From: Micractinium sp. NFX-FRZ
Taxonomy: Eukaryota > Chlorophyta > Trebouxiophyceae > Chlorellales > Chlorellaceae
Length of the DNA stretch: 63,101 bases
Direction of reading: 5' to 3'
Assembly: GCA_029339195.1 (NCBI GenBank)
Contig: JAPTJF010000328.1
Coordinates: 1 to 63,101 of the forward strand
How positions within the stretch are numbered: position 1 is the stretch's first letter; the number at the start of each line of letters is the position of its first letter. This document shows, in pieces, positions 22,173 to 34,300 of this stretch. The position numbers and the translations under genes were made by a program. The notes under the pieces were generated by a model, which ran no database searches, was not told where the DNA came from, and was given only the letters and a program-made list of their open reading frames with translations.

Positions 22173-22387
22173 GGTCGGTGGCGCTGCGGTGGTTGGCAGG
22201 CGCAGTTTCAGATTGAAATCAATTCATTTCAATCAAGGAGGCATTTGAAGAAGAGAGGCCATGATGCGCGCCCTGCTGGCAGCTGCGTGCTGCGTGCGGC
22301 CCACCGAGCATCACTCCCGATTCATCGCGACGCCCATGTGGGATTGCCATTGGTACAGGGAGGTCCGGGACCTGCAGGCGGGCGCCA
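22173..22387. promoter_or_regulatory. Divergent promoter region, RWP-RK / GT64
   Basis: 215 bp between divergent start codons. It includes TCAGATTGAAATCAATTCATTTCAATCAA (about 22208-22236), in which TTGAAAT and ATTTCAA make an imperfect inverted repeat, a candidate binding site. The right-hand start at 22388 is less certain than the left. Confidence 0.35.
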
Positions 22388-25300
22388 ATGTGGGTTTCGC
22401 AAGCGCTCGGCTTGGCTCTCTGGCTGCTGCTGTCGCCGCACCCAATATTTGGATCACACCAGGATGCATCTCAGCGGTGCCAGGCCAGCCCGGTGAGGCG
22501 GCGGTTGTCGCCGCTTGCTTTCAAGAAGCACTGCACTCCGCTTGTGGGGCCTGGTGCTCTCGCCATTGGCAAGGAATGCATCGTGATTTGCGCTGGCAAT
22601 GAGGAAACCATGGGCACAGCCTCGACCAGCAGGCGCCGCACTGCTGCTGAACCGCCTGCTGCCGCCCATCGCCCGCCTGCCTGCCCCACCTGCAGGGCAC
22701 CCTGCCCACCGCCTTTGGCATCTACTCTGGCGGCGCAGCCTCGCCGCTGCGGCTGCGCCCCCTGGATGTGCTCAACATCAGCACCGCCACAGCGCTGCCG
22801 CTGGCCAACCCTGTGCTAACCGTGGCACACCTGCCGGGCGTGGCAGCCATCTCCCAGCCCGTGCTGGCCCCTCAGCCACCCGGCTCTAAGGAGCTCTACA
22901 TGTTCTTTGCCGCTCAGGCCTGCGCCAGCCCTGGAAGCAGCGGCGAGGGCCGCTGGGGCATTGCCGCCGCGGTGTCGCGCAATGGCGGCTGGGTGTGGAA
23001 GCCGCTGGGGTGGGTGCTGCGGGAGGAAAGGGCCGACCTTCGGGCACCCATGCTGTTTGCTCACGAGGGCGAGGTGAGCAGGTGGCAGGTCCGTGTTGTG
23101 GGTGCTGATTGCAGGGTGATACGTCCTTGCGGTGGCAGCGGGGCAGCAGCTGCGGCCACCGCGCCAGCACCCAGGCAGGCAGAGTGCCCGCCCGCCTTCC
23201 CCCACCCACTGCCTTCTCTGGGTGCTGCTTCCCTGCATCCCTGCTCTCTTCCGCCTCAGCTTTCATTCATTGTGCAGTGGTACATGGTGGTGGAGGCAGC
23301 GGGGCGCGCAGAGGTGCGGCTGTACCGGGCCGCCAGCTTCCCCAGCGGCTGGCAGCTGTCACGGGTGCTGCTCGAGCAGCCGCTGCGAGGCGTGAGCATT
23401 GTGCCACACGAGATGCAGTGGTGGCTCATCGGCAGCCGATCTGGGGACGGTCATGGTGAGCTGCGGCCGCAGCAGCAGGATGGGGGCAGGGTGGGCGTTC
23501 AGTTGCGAGGGCAGCTGCGCTTGCGCTAGCTGATCGCAGCTTGCAAGTGCAAATGCAGATGCAAGGCGGCACGGCAACCAGCTTGCCTGAATCCTGGTGC
23601 CCTGTTCTGCTCTCCCTCGCTTCAATCCACCTGCTTGCTTTCCTCACCAACTTGCGCTCTTGCCTGGCTGCTTGCTCGCCTGCCTGCCTGTCACTCCTCC
23701 TGCTCACATCGTGGTGCCTCCCTGCATGCCTGCAGGTGCCCAGGACGACGCGCTTGCTGTGTTCAAGTCCCATTCGCACCTGGGACCCTGGCAGCCGCAC
23801 CTGGGCGGGGATGGCACGTTTCCAGTAGAGGCAGGCACCAGCGTGGGTGCTGTGTTCAAGTGGAAGAACCAGCTGCACCGCCTGGGACGCGCCTGCCGCC
23901 AGGGCTTGTGCGGTCCCGTGCAGGCTACGCAGGTGTGCATCACGGGGCAGTGCTGTGGAGTGCCGGTGTGGGGTGCTGGTGTGGAGTAGCTAGTCCAGGA
24001 GCATGGGTTGCCTGGCAGGCAGCCAGGCCCTTTGCTCCAACGTACGCTTTGCTTTCGCCCAAAACAATCGCGCACATTCATGCACTTGTGCCCATGATGC
24101 TGCCTCCCTGCCGCTGCAGCTTCTCCTCACGGACCAGTCACTCGATGAAGATCCGCTGCAGCTGGAGCTGGTGCAGCCAGCCTGGCAGCAGCACTCCCGC
24201 TGGGACGCGGCGGGCGTGGGGGCCCTGGGCATTGCAAGGCGCAGTGACGGAGCCTTCCTTGCAGGTCTGTCAACAGGGTGGGGCTGAGCCCAGGGATTGC
24301 CAGCCATGCGTCCCTGCTGCCAAGCCTAGGGCAGGGGTTGAGCATTGAACGGTGATGGTGTGCGCAGGGCATACCTGCTCCTGTCGTGCTGCGTCGCCTT
24401 GGCCTCACTCTCTGACATTCTGCTTGCCCCGCCAAACACTGCGCCCCCGCCGCCCACCTCCCGCAGTCGTGGAGGCCAGCCAGCTGCCTCACGTAGAGCC
24501 GGCACTGCCACGTCAGCTGCAGGCGGCTGTGAAGGCGTTCCGTGGGCTGGTGCTACTGTCCATTGGCGCCCTGCTGCTCACGGGCGCAGCGCACGTGCTA
24601 GTGCTACGCGGCGTGCTGCGGCGGCAAGCCCTGCGGCGGCCGCAGGTGTGGGCGCTGTGGGCGCTGGGCAGTCGGCGGCGGTGCGGCAAGGACGTGGCAG
24701 GCTCCCAGGCCCACCAGCAGTCAGCAGGTCATGCAGTGGAGCTAGTCATACACTCAGACGATGGCGGCAGCAGCAGGGAGGCGAATGGCGGGGGGAACGG
24801 TGACAGCAGCAGCCCTAGGAAGGTTGGCGTCGCCCGCTCCCGCTGCGGCTCTAGTAGCATAGCTTGTCGCCGCACCGGCAGCAGCGGCAGCAGCACGGTG
24901 GGCGGCCGGCCAGGCCTGCGCAGCCACACAGGCAGCGGTGGTGGCAGTGGCGGCAGCTCGGTAGGGCAGCGGCTGCGCGCACGCCTGCGGCACCTGCCCT
25001 GGCGGCCGCTGCTGGCGGCCGTCACGCTCACGCTGTCGCTGTACGGCCTGTGGGGCGCGCAGGAGGCGGCACGTGTGGCGGCGCCCTTTGCAGTACAGTC
25101 CGCGGCAGTGCCGGTACAGGGGCAGTACAGCAGGTTCACGCTCATGGTGATGACCTATGACAGGCGGCTGCGGGAGCTGAATTGGTATATCCGCCACTAC
25201 TCCCGGTGCCCCTCAGTAGGTGAGGCCGGTGTGTGCTGCAGCAGCTGAGCCATGCTGCGTGCAGTGGCAGCAGTACAGAGGGGCTTGGAGGGGCAGTTGA

Positions 25301-27110
25301 AGCGGTGCACGCCGGCCCTGCATGCCGAGATCTGTGCAGCTCTGCAAATCGCCTGCCCTCATGCCGTATGTTGTGCTGCCCCGCCACACCCGCTGTGGTC
25401 TGGTCACCCACCCGGCCGTCCATCCTCCCTGCACTCAACCCCGCAACCCACCCTACACTGCTCTTCCCACCCTCTTTGCCAGGCGAGGTGCTGGTGGTGT
25501 GGAACCGCGGCACCCCACCCGACCCGCGCTCCTTTGATTCTGCTGTGCCGGTGCGGGTGCGGGCGGAGGCGGTCAACTCGATGAACAACCGCTTTGCTCC
25601 CGACCCCCATCTGCGCTTCCGGTGAGCTGGCCGGGAGCTGGCATCCGTTTGGTTTGGTTGGTTTGTGAGTGGCGTCCATGCAGAGCGGCGCCGACTGGAG
25701 TGCGGCAGGCGGGCGGTATGCCACAGGCGCTGGGCAGAGACAGAGGCCTGCCTGCCTGCCCTCCTTGCTTCCTGCTGTGCTGTGCGTTGCTGTGCTCCGC
25801 CCTCACAAACACATCACCAACGCCGCCACTCACACCTCTCCCCTGCCCGCTTCCGTCTTCCTCTGTTCACTCTCTGGTTTGCGCCCTCTGCATCCCTTGC
25901 TCTCTCACTGCTGAGCCCACCTCTGCACCCCCTCCCGACCTCACCCCTGCCTTTTACTGCCCTGCCAGGTCCGTGCTCTCTTTAGATGATGACATCCTCA
26001 TCCCCTGCTCCTCCGTCGAGTCAACCTTTGCCGCCTGGCGCGCCGCCCCGCACCGCCTCGTCGGCTACTACCCCCGCCTCCTGCTGCCCGACCGCCCGGG
26101 GGGGGCGCCCGTGTACCGCTTTGAGGAGGAGACGTTTGAGAAGGTGCATGGGGTGGAAGGGGTGGAAGGGAGGGTGGGTGTAGCTGGGATGCGAGAGGGA
26201 GGGTGGGTGTACAGGGCAGTGACTGGATGCCCGGCGGTGCCTGCAGCTGCGAGGAAGCGATTTTCAAAGCTGTGGGGCAGCGGGCGGACCACGCCGGCCT
26301 GGGCGCTCTACCAGAGCTCCCATCCCTTCGCGGCCCGCACCACTCCCACCTGGTTGCCGCGCAAATCTCACCCTCCCTTGACCTCTCCGACCCTCTTCTC
26401 CTCTTGCAGGGCCTTTACAGCGCCATCCTGGCAGGGGCCGCCTTCATGGATGCAGCCTACTTCGACCTCTACACCTCCCCCGCCACTGCCCCCGCCCGTG
26501 CGCTGGTAGATGAACTGTTCAACTGCGACGACCTGCTGCTCAATTTTGTGGTGGCCAACTGGACCAGGGCGGCAGATGCGGCAGCGGTGGCGGCAAAGGG
26601 GCCGGGGGCGCGGCTGCCGCCGGCGGTGCAGCTGGTGCGTCCGCAGCGGCGCCTTGACCTCAGCAGGCTCAGCGGCGTGGGTGAGTCGGGGATGGGGGAT
26701 GGGCGGGGCAGCTTGATGTTCGTGTCTTGTCTTATTGACTGCTTCATGCACGCACTTGCCTGCCAAGCTGTGACAGCGTCCACCACCGCCAAGCGCCACT
26801 GCTGCATCCTGCCGCCCCAGCCCTGAGCTCGCCCTGCTTGCCCAGTCCCTCCACCCCGTCACCCCCAACACCTGGCCGTCCTACCGCTCCACCCTACCCG
26901 CTCCATCCGCCACGGCCGCTTCCTTCTGCCCCCGCAGGCATCAGCCACGACCCGGGGCGCTTCAAGGCAGCCGCTGACCGCTGCCTGGCAGAGTTCTCCG
27001 CCCTCTTTGGGGGCTCCCCGCTGCCGCTGCAGCCGGTGCCAGACGGGTACGGCTCCCCTCCCAACTGCCGCCTGTGGCCGCTGGACTGTGTGTACCTTAC
27101 TGACCACTGA
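22388..27110 (+). CDS. GINT1-like glycosyltransferase: beta-propeller-like domain plus GT64 (10 exons)
   Basis: Exons 22388-22492, 22696-23073, 23278-23455, 23736-23932, 24120-24264, 24467-25219, 25483-25621, 25969-26143, 26410-26680, 26938-27110; 837 aa. Architecture matches plant glucosamine inositolphosphorylceramide transferase 1. A hydrophobic N-terminus comes first, then a propeller-like region (GIYSGGAASPLRLRPLDVLN, LPLANPVLTVAH, WYMVVEAAGRAEVRLYRAASFP), then two membrane segments (about 24540-24610 and 25010-25080). Last is a GT64 domain: FTLMVMTYDRRLRELNWYIR, VLVVWNRG, DSAVPVRVRAEAVNSMNNRF, the nucleotide-sugar-binding SLDDDI, and GLYSAILAGAAFMD. A Golgi enzyme adding a sugar to inositolphosphoceramide or a wall glycan is inferred. 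The first exon is chosen because it gives a signal-like sequence and keeps phase. Intron 2 (204 nt) is a multiple of three with no stop. TGTAA lies 82 nt after the stop. A paralogue lies at 31330-39088. Confidence 0.85.
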
Positions 27111-27191
27111 ATTCTAGACTGCATCCATGTGCGCGCCGCTGCATAAGCTGGTGTTGTTATTCCTAGTACACAGAAGATGCACCTACGCATG

Positions 27192-27196
27192 TGTAA
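27192..27196 (+). terminator. Poly(A) signal TGTAA of the GT64 gene
   Basis: TGTAA 82 nt after the stop at 27110. Confidence 0.55.
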
Positions 27197-27487
27197 GCAT
27201 CCTTTTTTTCTGGAATTGGTTGTGCGGCGGCAGTGGCCAGGGAGCAAGCCGGAGGCGATGCCGCCCAAGGCAGGCTCAGATGACTTACAGAGCTTGAGAC
27301 ATTTGTAGGCTTCTCACAATGGATGGTGAAGGAGCGGAATTTGGGTGTGACTTGGGAGTCTGTGCCACAGCGGGCATGAGCGCTGCTGCTGCCGGCGCTG
27401 CTGCCGCCGCTGAGCCTTGCGCATGAGAACCCCAGGGAGGCCGGAGGCTGCAGCGGGGCTCTGTGGTCGCAGGATATCCCTCTCGCC

Positions 27488-30268
27488 ATGCATGCGGCAA
27501 CAACAGAGCTGCAGACGGCAATCTGTGGCCTGTTCCCGCCGGGTGCGAGCGAGCGGGTGCGGCAGGCGGCGCTGGAGGCGCACGAGGCGGCACTGCAGGC
27601 CGTGGGCACCCGGGATGAGAGCGAGGAACACGGGCAGCAGGCCACCGATGCCGCCAAGGTGGGAGGCGGTGGCAGCAGTCAGCAGGAGCCACCCCCTGCA
27701 GCCACCACCCTGCTGCTGCGGCGCAGCCCTGCTTCAGCCGTCAAGATAGCCAATCATTGTCCCTGCAGGCCTTGTACAGAGCGCTGGCAGGCGTGATGCA
27801 TGCGCTGAATGCCGAGCGCGATGGGCGGGGCGAGGCACCTGACAGGAGCCGCCTGCCGCTGCTGGGGCCTGCCAATGTGCGCGCGCTGCTGGTGCCGCTG
27901 CTGGGAGAGCGCCGTGACGCCTGCTGCGGGGAGGCTGCGATGCGAGGCTACATGCTGTGCTGGTGAGTGCAATAAAATGATGTGTGTTGAATATATGGTT
28001 TGAGCTAGGGCATAAGCATGAGCGCAGCCTAGCTGTGGTCGGGCCTCCAGTTTGAGCCATGCCCGCTGGGCTTCCCTGGCGCCACCTGCCGCAGCATTTT
28101 CATGGACTTTGCCAGCCTGGCTTTTGAGGACAAGCTGGAGCTGCTCCTGGCCCTGGCTTCGCTTGTCTCGTTTGGGTATGAGGTGCGAGGTTCAGTGGTT
28201 GGTGTGCTGTGCCCCACACACAGCTGCAGGCCCAGGTGCTGCGTCCTACTGGAGTGTACTACTAGTGGTGCGAGGTTGGCCCGGGGTCACTCCTGTCCTT
28301 ATGCCGTATCATCTTCCCCCCATTGCAGTCCGTTCTGGCCCTTGTCCTGAAGTTGACGGATGCTGAGCGCTTGGGGGGGGCTGAGCATGCGCAGCAGGAG
28401 GGGTGAGTGCCCCTTTGCCCGCGCACGAGGCCGGCCCTGCACCTCGTCACCGAGGACGAGGGTGCAGCCTTTCACCCGTGTTTGACTACTTGCCGCACTC
28501 ATGGTGGGCTGCCGCTGGCATCAATGCATGCCTAAGACACTCTCGGCCACGTGCGCTGACCAGTGCAGGGTGCGGCTGCGCCTGGCGCTGGCCCAGCGCT
28601 CGCAGCTGCTGCAGAGCCTGGGGCGCAGCATCACACGCTGCCGGGCGGGGCCCGAGCAGGACCCAGAAGCCGCCAAGCAGAGCTTGCGGGCGCTGGTGGT
28701 GCTGGGTGCGATGTGCGAGAGCATCAACCACGATTCAGTGGAGGCATACATGTGAGGGGCAGGGCTTCTGCGCCGGCATGTGCATCTACTGGCTGTGCCT
28801 TTGGCCACTGCATCGGCTCCCGCAGCCCACGCCTCCCCTTTGTCCCGGCATTGCGGGGGACCTCCTCTGATCAGTGCATCGCCCTGCCGCTGCTTCCCGG
28901 GGGGCTGCGCATACTCACACCGCTGCCCCTGTTCTCGCCGTCTGCAGCATGGGGGCGCTGAGGCCGCTAGATGCCTTCCTTCAGCAGGAGCGCTTCTGGC
29001 GCCGCTTCCTGCGCCTGGTGGCCGCCCCGGCAAGCGCAGCCGAGCCGCTGTGGCCGCAGTGGCCGCCCCGGGCGGCAGCAGGGCAGCGGGGCATGCGAGT
29101 GCGCTCGTGGAGGCAGCGGCGGGAGGAGGAGCGCGGCGAAACAATGCCTCCGTTCAGCAGGGCGTACATGATCAGCATCTGCCTGCCAAACCTGATCTTC
29201 TCACAACAGGCCATTCAGGTGAGTGGCTCAGTTGGTGGACAGGGTGGCATGTACCAGCGTGGCATGGCAGGGCAAAGCGCAGCACGGCAGCCATTTCAAA
29301 GCAGGCATGCTGGCTAGCGCAAAGAGACTGCACCGCTGAACGCTCTTTCACTCCGCTCGTTCTTGCGCCATGTGGCCATGCCCGCAGGCATTTGAGGCGG
29401 CAGGCTGCACCACCCTGCTACTGCCCGCCGTGCAGCGCTCAGCAGACTAGTAAGCTCGTGCTCATGCGCATGCCTGACACCTGCATCGCAAGCGCGCCGA
29501 ACCCCAGCACTACTTTGCTTGACTTTCGCAGCTGCTCATGTCAGCACAAACCCGCGCATGGCCTCCTCGCTGCTTACTGGGTTGCGCCACACAGCTCTGC
29601 CCCGCTCGGCCCGCCCGCCCGCCTCAACCCTCTCCGTCCCGCCCCCTCCTGCCCCGCCCGCGCAGCCCGCCCTGGGCACCCGAGCACGTGGAGGCGGCAC
29701 TGGAGGAAGTGCGCTCCCGACAGCAGTGCCTGCAGCACGAGTCGGAGCTGGGCAGGCTGAGGTGCCCCTGCTGCATGAAGCGGCAGCGGCAGGCGCAGCC
29801 GCGCGGCAGCGAGGAGCGGGACATCCTCAGCATCTGCCACAGCGGCATCTGCCAGAAAGATGGCACAGAGGCGCAGGGCGGGCTCAAGCACTGCGCCGGC
29901 TGCAAGGTGCAAGCTTGCTGCATGGCAGCCGGGGTGGCGCGGTGGGGACGGGAAGCGGCGGGGTGGCGGGGAGAAGGTGGGCATTGTGACGACGCCAAGC
30001 TCCCAGCTCTGGTTGCCTGCGGCGGCACGCCCAAATTGCCAGACTGCAGTTGTCCCTTTGCCTGCCTGTGCACGCGCCTGACCTCACGCGCTACCAGCAA
30101 TGGGCTCTCTTGTCCCTGCAGGTGGTGATGTACTGCAGCAGGGAGTGCCAGGTGTACGACTGGAGGCGCGGGCACAGGGAGCAGTGCGCTGAGCTGGCAG
30201 AGGAGTGGAGGGCGCGGCGGGCGGCGCAGCGCGCCGCCGCTGGCCGGGGCCAGCAGGAGGCCCAGTGA
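27488..30268 (+). CDS. MYND-type zinc-finger protein (9 exons)
   Basis: Exons 27488-27658, 27769-27962, 28095-28182, 28329-28402, 28569-28751, 28948-29218, 29388-29449, 29666-29906, 30122-30268; 476 aa, all joins in phase. The C-terminus holds a MYND finger: HCAGCKVVMYCSRECQVYDWRRGHREQC, preceded by a further Cys pair (LRCPCCMKR) and LSICHSGIC. MYND fingers bind proline-rich peptides in partner proteins. The preceding roughly 350 residues are helical with no recognised catalytic domain (no SET motifs seen). This is a common green-algal protein type, and the function is unknown. Some internal exons, especially the small one at 29388-29449, rest on phase and splice consensus only. Confidence 0.75.
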
Positions 30269-31329
30269 AGAGAGCCCGCTTGAGCGAGACGCCTTTGCAG
30301 CGCCTCCCCGGCATGCCCAATCTCACCCCCGCTTGCGTGATACTGCATGCCCAACGCCCCGATGTGAGGATCTCAAAAACGGGCACCCCACCCTGCCTGC
30401 CGTGTCGCTCTGTCAGCAAGGAGTTTAGCGGTCACTCTCAAGGCAGCGGTGGCCAGGCAGGGGTGCAGCTGTGGTGCACGTCTCACATGTGATCATCATG
30501 CATGTGCAAGCCGCAACACACCACCGTGCGTGCTAGAGGGCATGCGTGCGCCTGCCTGCTGGCACCACACACTAGCAGCTCCCCTCGTTTCCCGCTCTTG
30601 CTGCTGCTGATCTCCCTGGTGCTGGCTGCCACTGAGATGTGACATGGGCGTGTGTATCGGATCCGTGATGCAAGTGAAGTCGTGATGCGGCAGCAGAGCT
30701 GTGGGGCTTGGAAAAGAAGCGAGGGACGGAAGAAGCACGGAGAGGGAAATTGGGGAGGTATGGCGGGGCAGGGTTGCCAAAATCGGAGCAGCAGCGGCCG
30801 CAGTCAAAGGGGCGGGGGGGGGGGGGGGGGGGAACGCAATCATTGCAAAAGTGGGCCTTGCAGTTGAGACACAAAAAAGAAGAGCCAAGGGGCGAAGAAA
30901 TCAATCTCAGGCGGCGGCGCTAAGCGCAGGCAGTGCTGTGCGGGACGGCCTGGGTAAGAATAGCGTCAAGCATCGGTGTGTGGGTAGTTGCTGGTGCTTG
31001 AGTGGCCTGCCTCCTGACCACCAATGTGCGGCAAAATGCTGGGGACACAGGCAGAGTGGAGCGAAGAAGAGGAGGCAGAATAAAGGGGGAGTAAAGAGCG
31101 GGTGGGGTGGGTGGGGTGGGGGGGTGCAGGCGCTGCGGCCTTGTCCTGGGGGGACCCTTGTGCACGCACATAAATCTATGCTTATTTGCTCTCCGGTGTC
31201 GGCACGTGCCGACACTGTGCGCTGCGCTGGGTTGGGTTTCCACTCGTCGCACATCACTTGGCACTCGGGCAGGCAGGCAGGGTGGGGTGGGGTGCGCAGA
31301 ACCCTAAGCCCGCCTGGCGCCACATGGTC
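30269..31329. other. Convergent intergenic region with a 19-bp G tract
   Basis: About 1 kb between the MYND stop and the stop of the minus-strand GT64 gene. A homopolymer of 19 G lies at 30814-30832. No gene recognised; no clear TGTAA for either neighbour. Confidence 0.5.
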
Positions 31330-34300
31330 TCAGAGGTACACGCAGCCCAGGGAGGGGATGGCGCAGAAGGGGGGGCTGCGCACCAGGTGTGGGGAGCAGC
31401 AGGTGGGGCAGCAGTCGGGTCAGCAGGCTTGGTGGGCGGCACCCGGCAGCCGCCGCGCTGCTATCCACGCCCCGCCGGTCCGGCAACCCAGCCCACTGCT
31501 GGCATGCTTGCTGAGCACGGCAGCCACCAGTGGGGGCGAAAGGCGGTCCCACCGACAGCCAGCCAGCCAGCCAGCCCGTGTCGACCCTGTGTGGCAGCAG
31601 CCAGCCCCGGCGCAAGGGTGGCACGCACAGCCCGGCCCAGCGCAGCCCAGCATGCCGCCCCGCCCACCTGAAGTGCCCCCAGTTGAAGTTGTGAGGCTGG
31701 AGGGGGACCATGCCAAAGGTGGAGGTGAAGTTGGCGAGGTAGTCCTGTGGAGTGGGGGGAGGCGGGGAGGCAGGGGAGAGGATGGTGTAGCATCGGTCAA
31801 GAGTGCAGGGGATGGGGGAGGGATGCATGCCTCCTTAACAAACATACTCTACATACCATATCAGGCTGGAGCTGATGCTTGCTGCCCCCGCCCCGGCACC
31901 CGGCACCCCCACATCTGCCGTGCCACTGCCGCACCCCAACAGCGCCGCCGTCAGTTCACACATGTGCAGCTCCCCACACCACTGCCCTTCCATCCGCCAC
32001 AGACCGCGCCACCTTCAGCCCACCCTCCAGACGCTGCCACGCCCATGCTGCCCGCACCCCACCTGCGCCGCCACCATGAAACCGCCCCAGTTGTGGGAGA
32101 TGCCCACCCCGCTGAGCTTGCTGATGTCCACGCGGCGCTGCAGGGGAGGGAGCAGGGGGAGGGAGGCAGGCAGGGCTCTGGGACGAGAGTAGTGCAGGGG
32201 GTGCAGGGGCGCAGGGGAGGGAGGCAGGGGCAGGGCTCTAGGGACGTGGGTAGTGGAGGGGTGACGAGTGAGGCGGGCGGGGCGGGGTGGAGGGGCGTGG
32301 GGGGAGGGGCGAGCAGGCAGGAGGGCGGGGAAGAGATGACTGCAGGAGTGGGTCTTTCAACCAGCCGCAGCCCCAGTACTCTGCGCACCTCCATAGCCAT
32401 CCCCGCAACCCAACTATGCAACCCCAACCCTACATTGCAACCTTGCAACCCAACCCACCGTGGGGCGCATGAACTCCACGGCATCGTACTGCGCTGCAGC
32501 TGCCTGGCCGCCAGCTGGCGCGGCCAGGCTGGCGTTGGCCAGCACAAAGTTCATCAGCAGGTCCTCCCCGTTGAACACCGTGTCCACCTGAGACAGGCAA
32601 CACACAGGGCAGGATTGGAGGGCACATCAGTGGAGCGCGCGCGCCTGGGGGGGAACAGGTCGTTAGCAGTGCATGAGCCTTGGCTGATTTTGAAGCTTAG
32701 CGCTCAAGGAGAGGCGGGAGTGACCGCATGTAACATGCAGGGCACTGTGTATTTGGCTGTGCATGAGCTCTTGACCGTTGCATCAAGGTTCGAAGATTGG
32801 TCACCTCAGCGCGCGCGGGGGCCACGGCGGGCGCCCAGTAGGCCGGGAAGGCGGTCCAGGTGTCGATGAAGGCCGCGCCCGTCAGCACCGCATTGTACAT
32901 GCCGCGCTCAATGGAGTACCTGCACACACACAGACACACGGATGCACGCAGTATTCGCTCAAGCTGAAAAGGTCACCGCTGAGGTGGAAATCACTGCACT
33001 TGCATTGCCCACCTACAGGAGCACCTACACACGGGTGCTCAGTGTAACAGTAACTGCTTCAGTAGCGCTACAGGCCTGCAAGGTGAGCACCGTGTCGCAC
33101 CACGCAATCGGCCCGCCGTGGACCGCCTGCCTACCCCCAGACCCCTGCCCAGAGAGCCCCTCCCTCCCTCTGCGCTCGCTACTGAGGCCGCCAAACAGAG
33201 CACTCACCGCTCGCCCCGGAACTCCAGTGGCGTCCCCTCGATGAGGCGCGGGTAGTATCCCACCATCTTGGTGGGCCCCATGCGCCAGGTGGCAAACCCG
33301 CGCTCCAGGTCGGAGCAGGGCATCATGATGTCGTCGTCAAGTGACATCACAGCCCTGCAGGCGCAACATGAAGAAACAGCAGAGCAATGCACACTGAGAT
33401 TCAGGAAACCAGGCGGAGGGCATAGCAGAGCAGTGAATCCAGGAGAGTGAGGGACCCGACTTGAGAGGAGGAGGGAGTGGGGCAGGATGGTGCCGTCAGC
33501 ATGCAGCGGCAGCACAGCCTTGCTGCAGGATGCAGCAGACAGGGCACTTAGCGGGGACAAGAAGGGAGGGGCCAGCCATACGTAGCCAGCAGCATTGCAA
33601 CTGAGCCCCCAAGCGATGCGCAGGTGCGAGCGGGTCCTGCCCACCCACCATACACTCAAACGCACAAACACACATGTACAGGCCCTGGGAACAACGGTTC
33701 GACATTCACACACAGGCTTCCGTGCATGGGAAGCGCCCCTGCCTGCCCACCTGGTGCGTATGAGCGGGTCCTGCCTGAACCGGTTGTTCAGCGAGTTGAC
33801 CGCCTCCACCCGCACCCGCACCGGCACAGCAGAGTCAAAGTCCACCTCCGGCACCGGCGGCCGGCCTGCAGAGGGGCGGCGAGACATGTGCAGGCACAGT
33901 GAGAACCGCGGTCGGGCAAGCAGGGCAGCAGGTGCCGGCGCGAGCAGGGGTCAGGGGTTGGGGGTTGCATGCGGGGGCCGAGGGTGGCGGCACGGGATCA
34001 CAAACCCCTACCCGTCACAGCAGAGCCCTAAAATATCAACTGAGGTGCACGCACAGTCAGGCTCTTCTTCCGGACCAGCACGGTCGACAAAACCAGCGCT
34101 AGCATGAGAAGTGGCGCCCAAAGCCCCGCCCCCCTGGCACAACGACCCTGACACCCACATGGGGTGGCTGGGCTGCTCCCGCCAGCCCCACACAGAGCCC
34201 GACTTGCCCCGCCAAACTGGCAGCCCCACCGACGCCTTCCTCACCCTTGTTCCAGACCAGCACGATGTCTGACACCGAGGGGCAGCGCGAGTAGTGGCGC

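Noticed and set aside
22261..22602. ATG at 22261 as start of the first GT64 gene
   Set aside because: Its frame ends at 22602 before the first conserved exon and no in-phase donor was found; the 22388 frame gives a signal-like sequence, a good donor and matching phase.
30572..30904. Minus-strand frame reading SFLCLNCKAHFCNDCVPPPP, zinc-finger-like
   Set aside because: Only one Cys cluster, created next to the homopolymer G tract; no supporting exons on either side.
30701..32869. A 722-codon open frame on the plus strand
   Set aside because: It lies antisense across exons and introns of the minus-strand GT64 gene, is Gly/Arg/Gln-rich without domains, and is explained by scarce stop codons at high GC.
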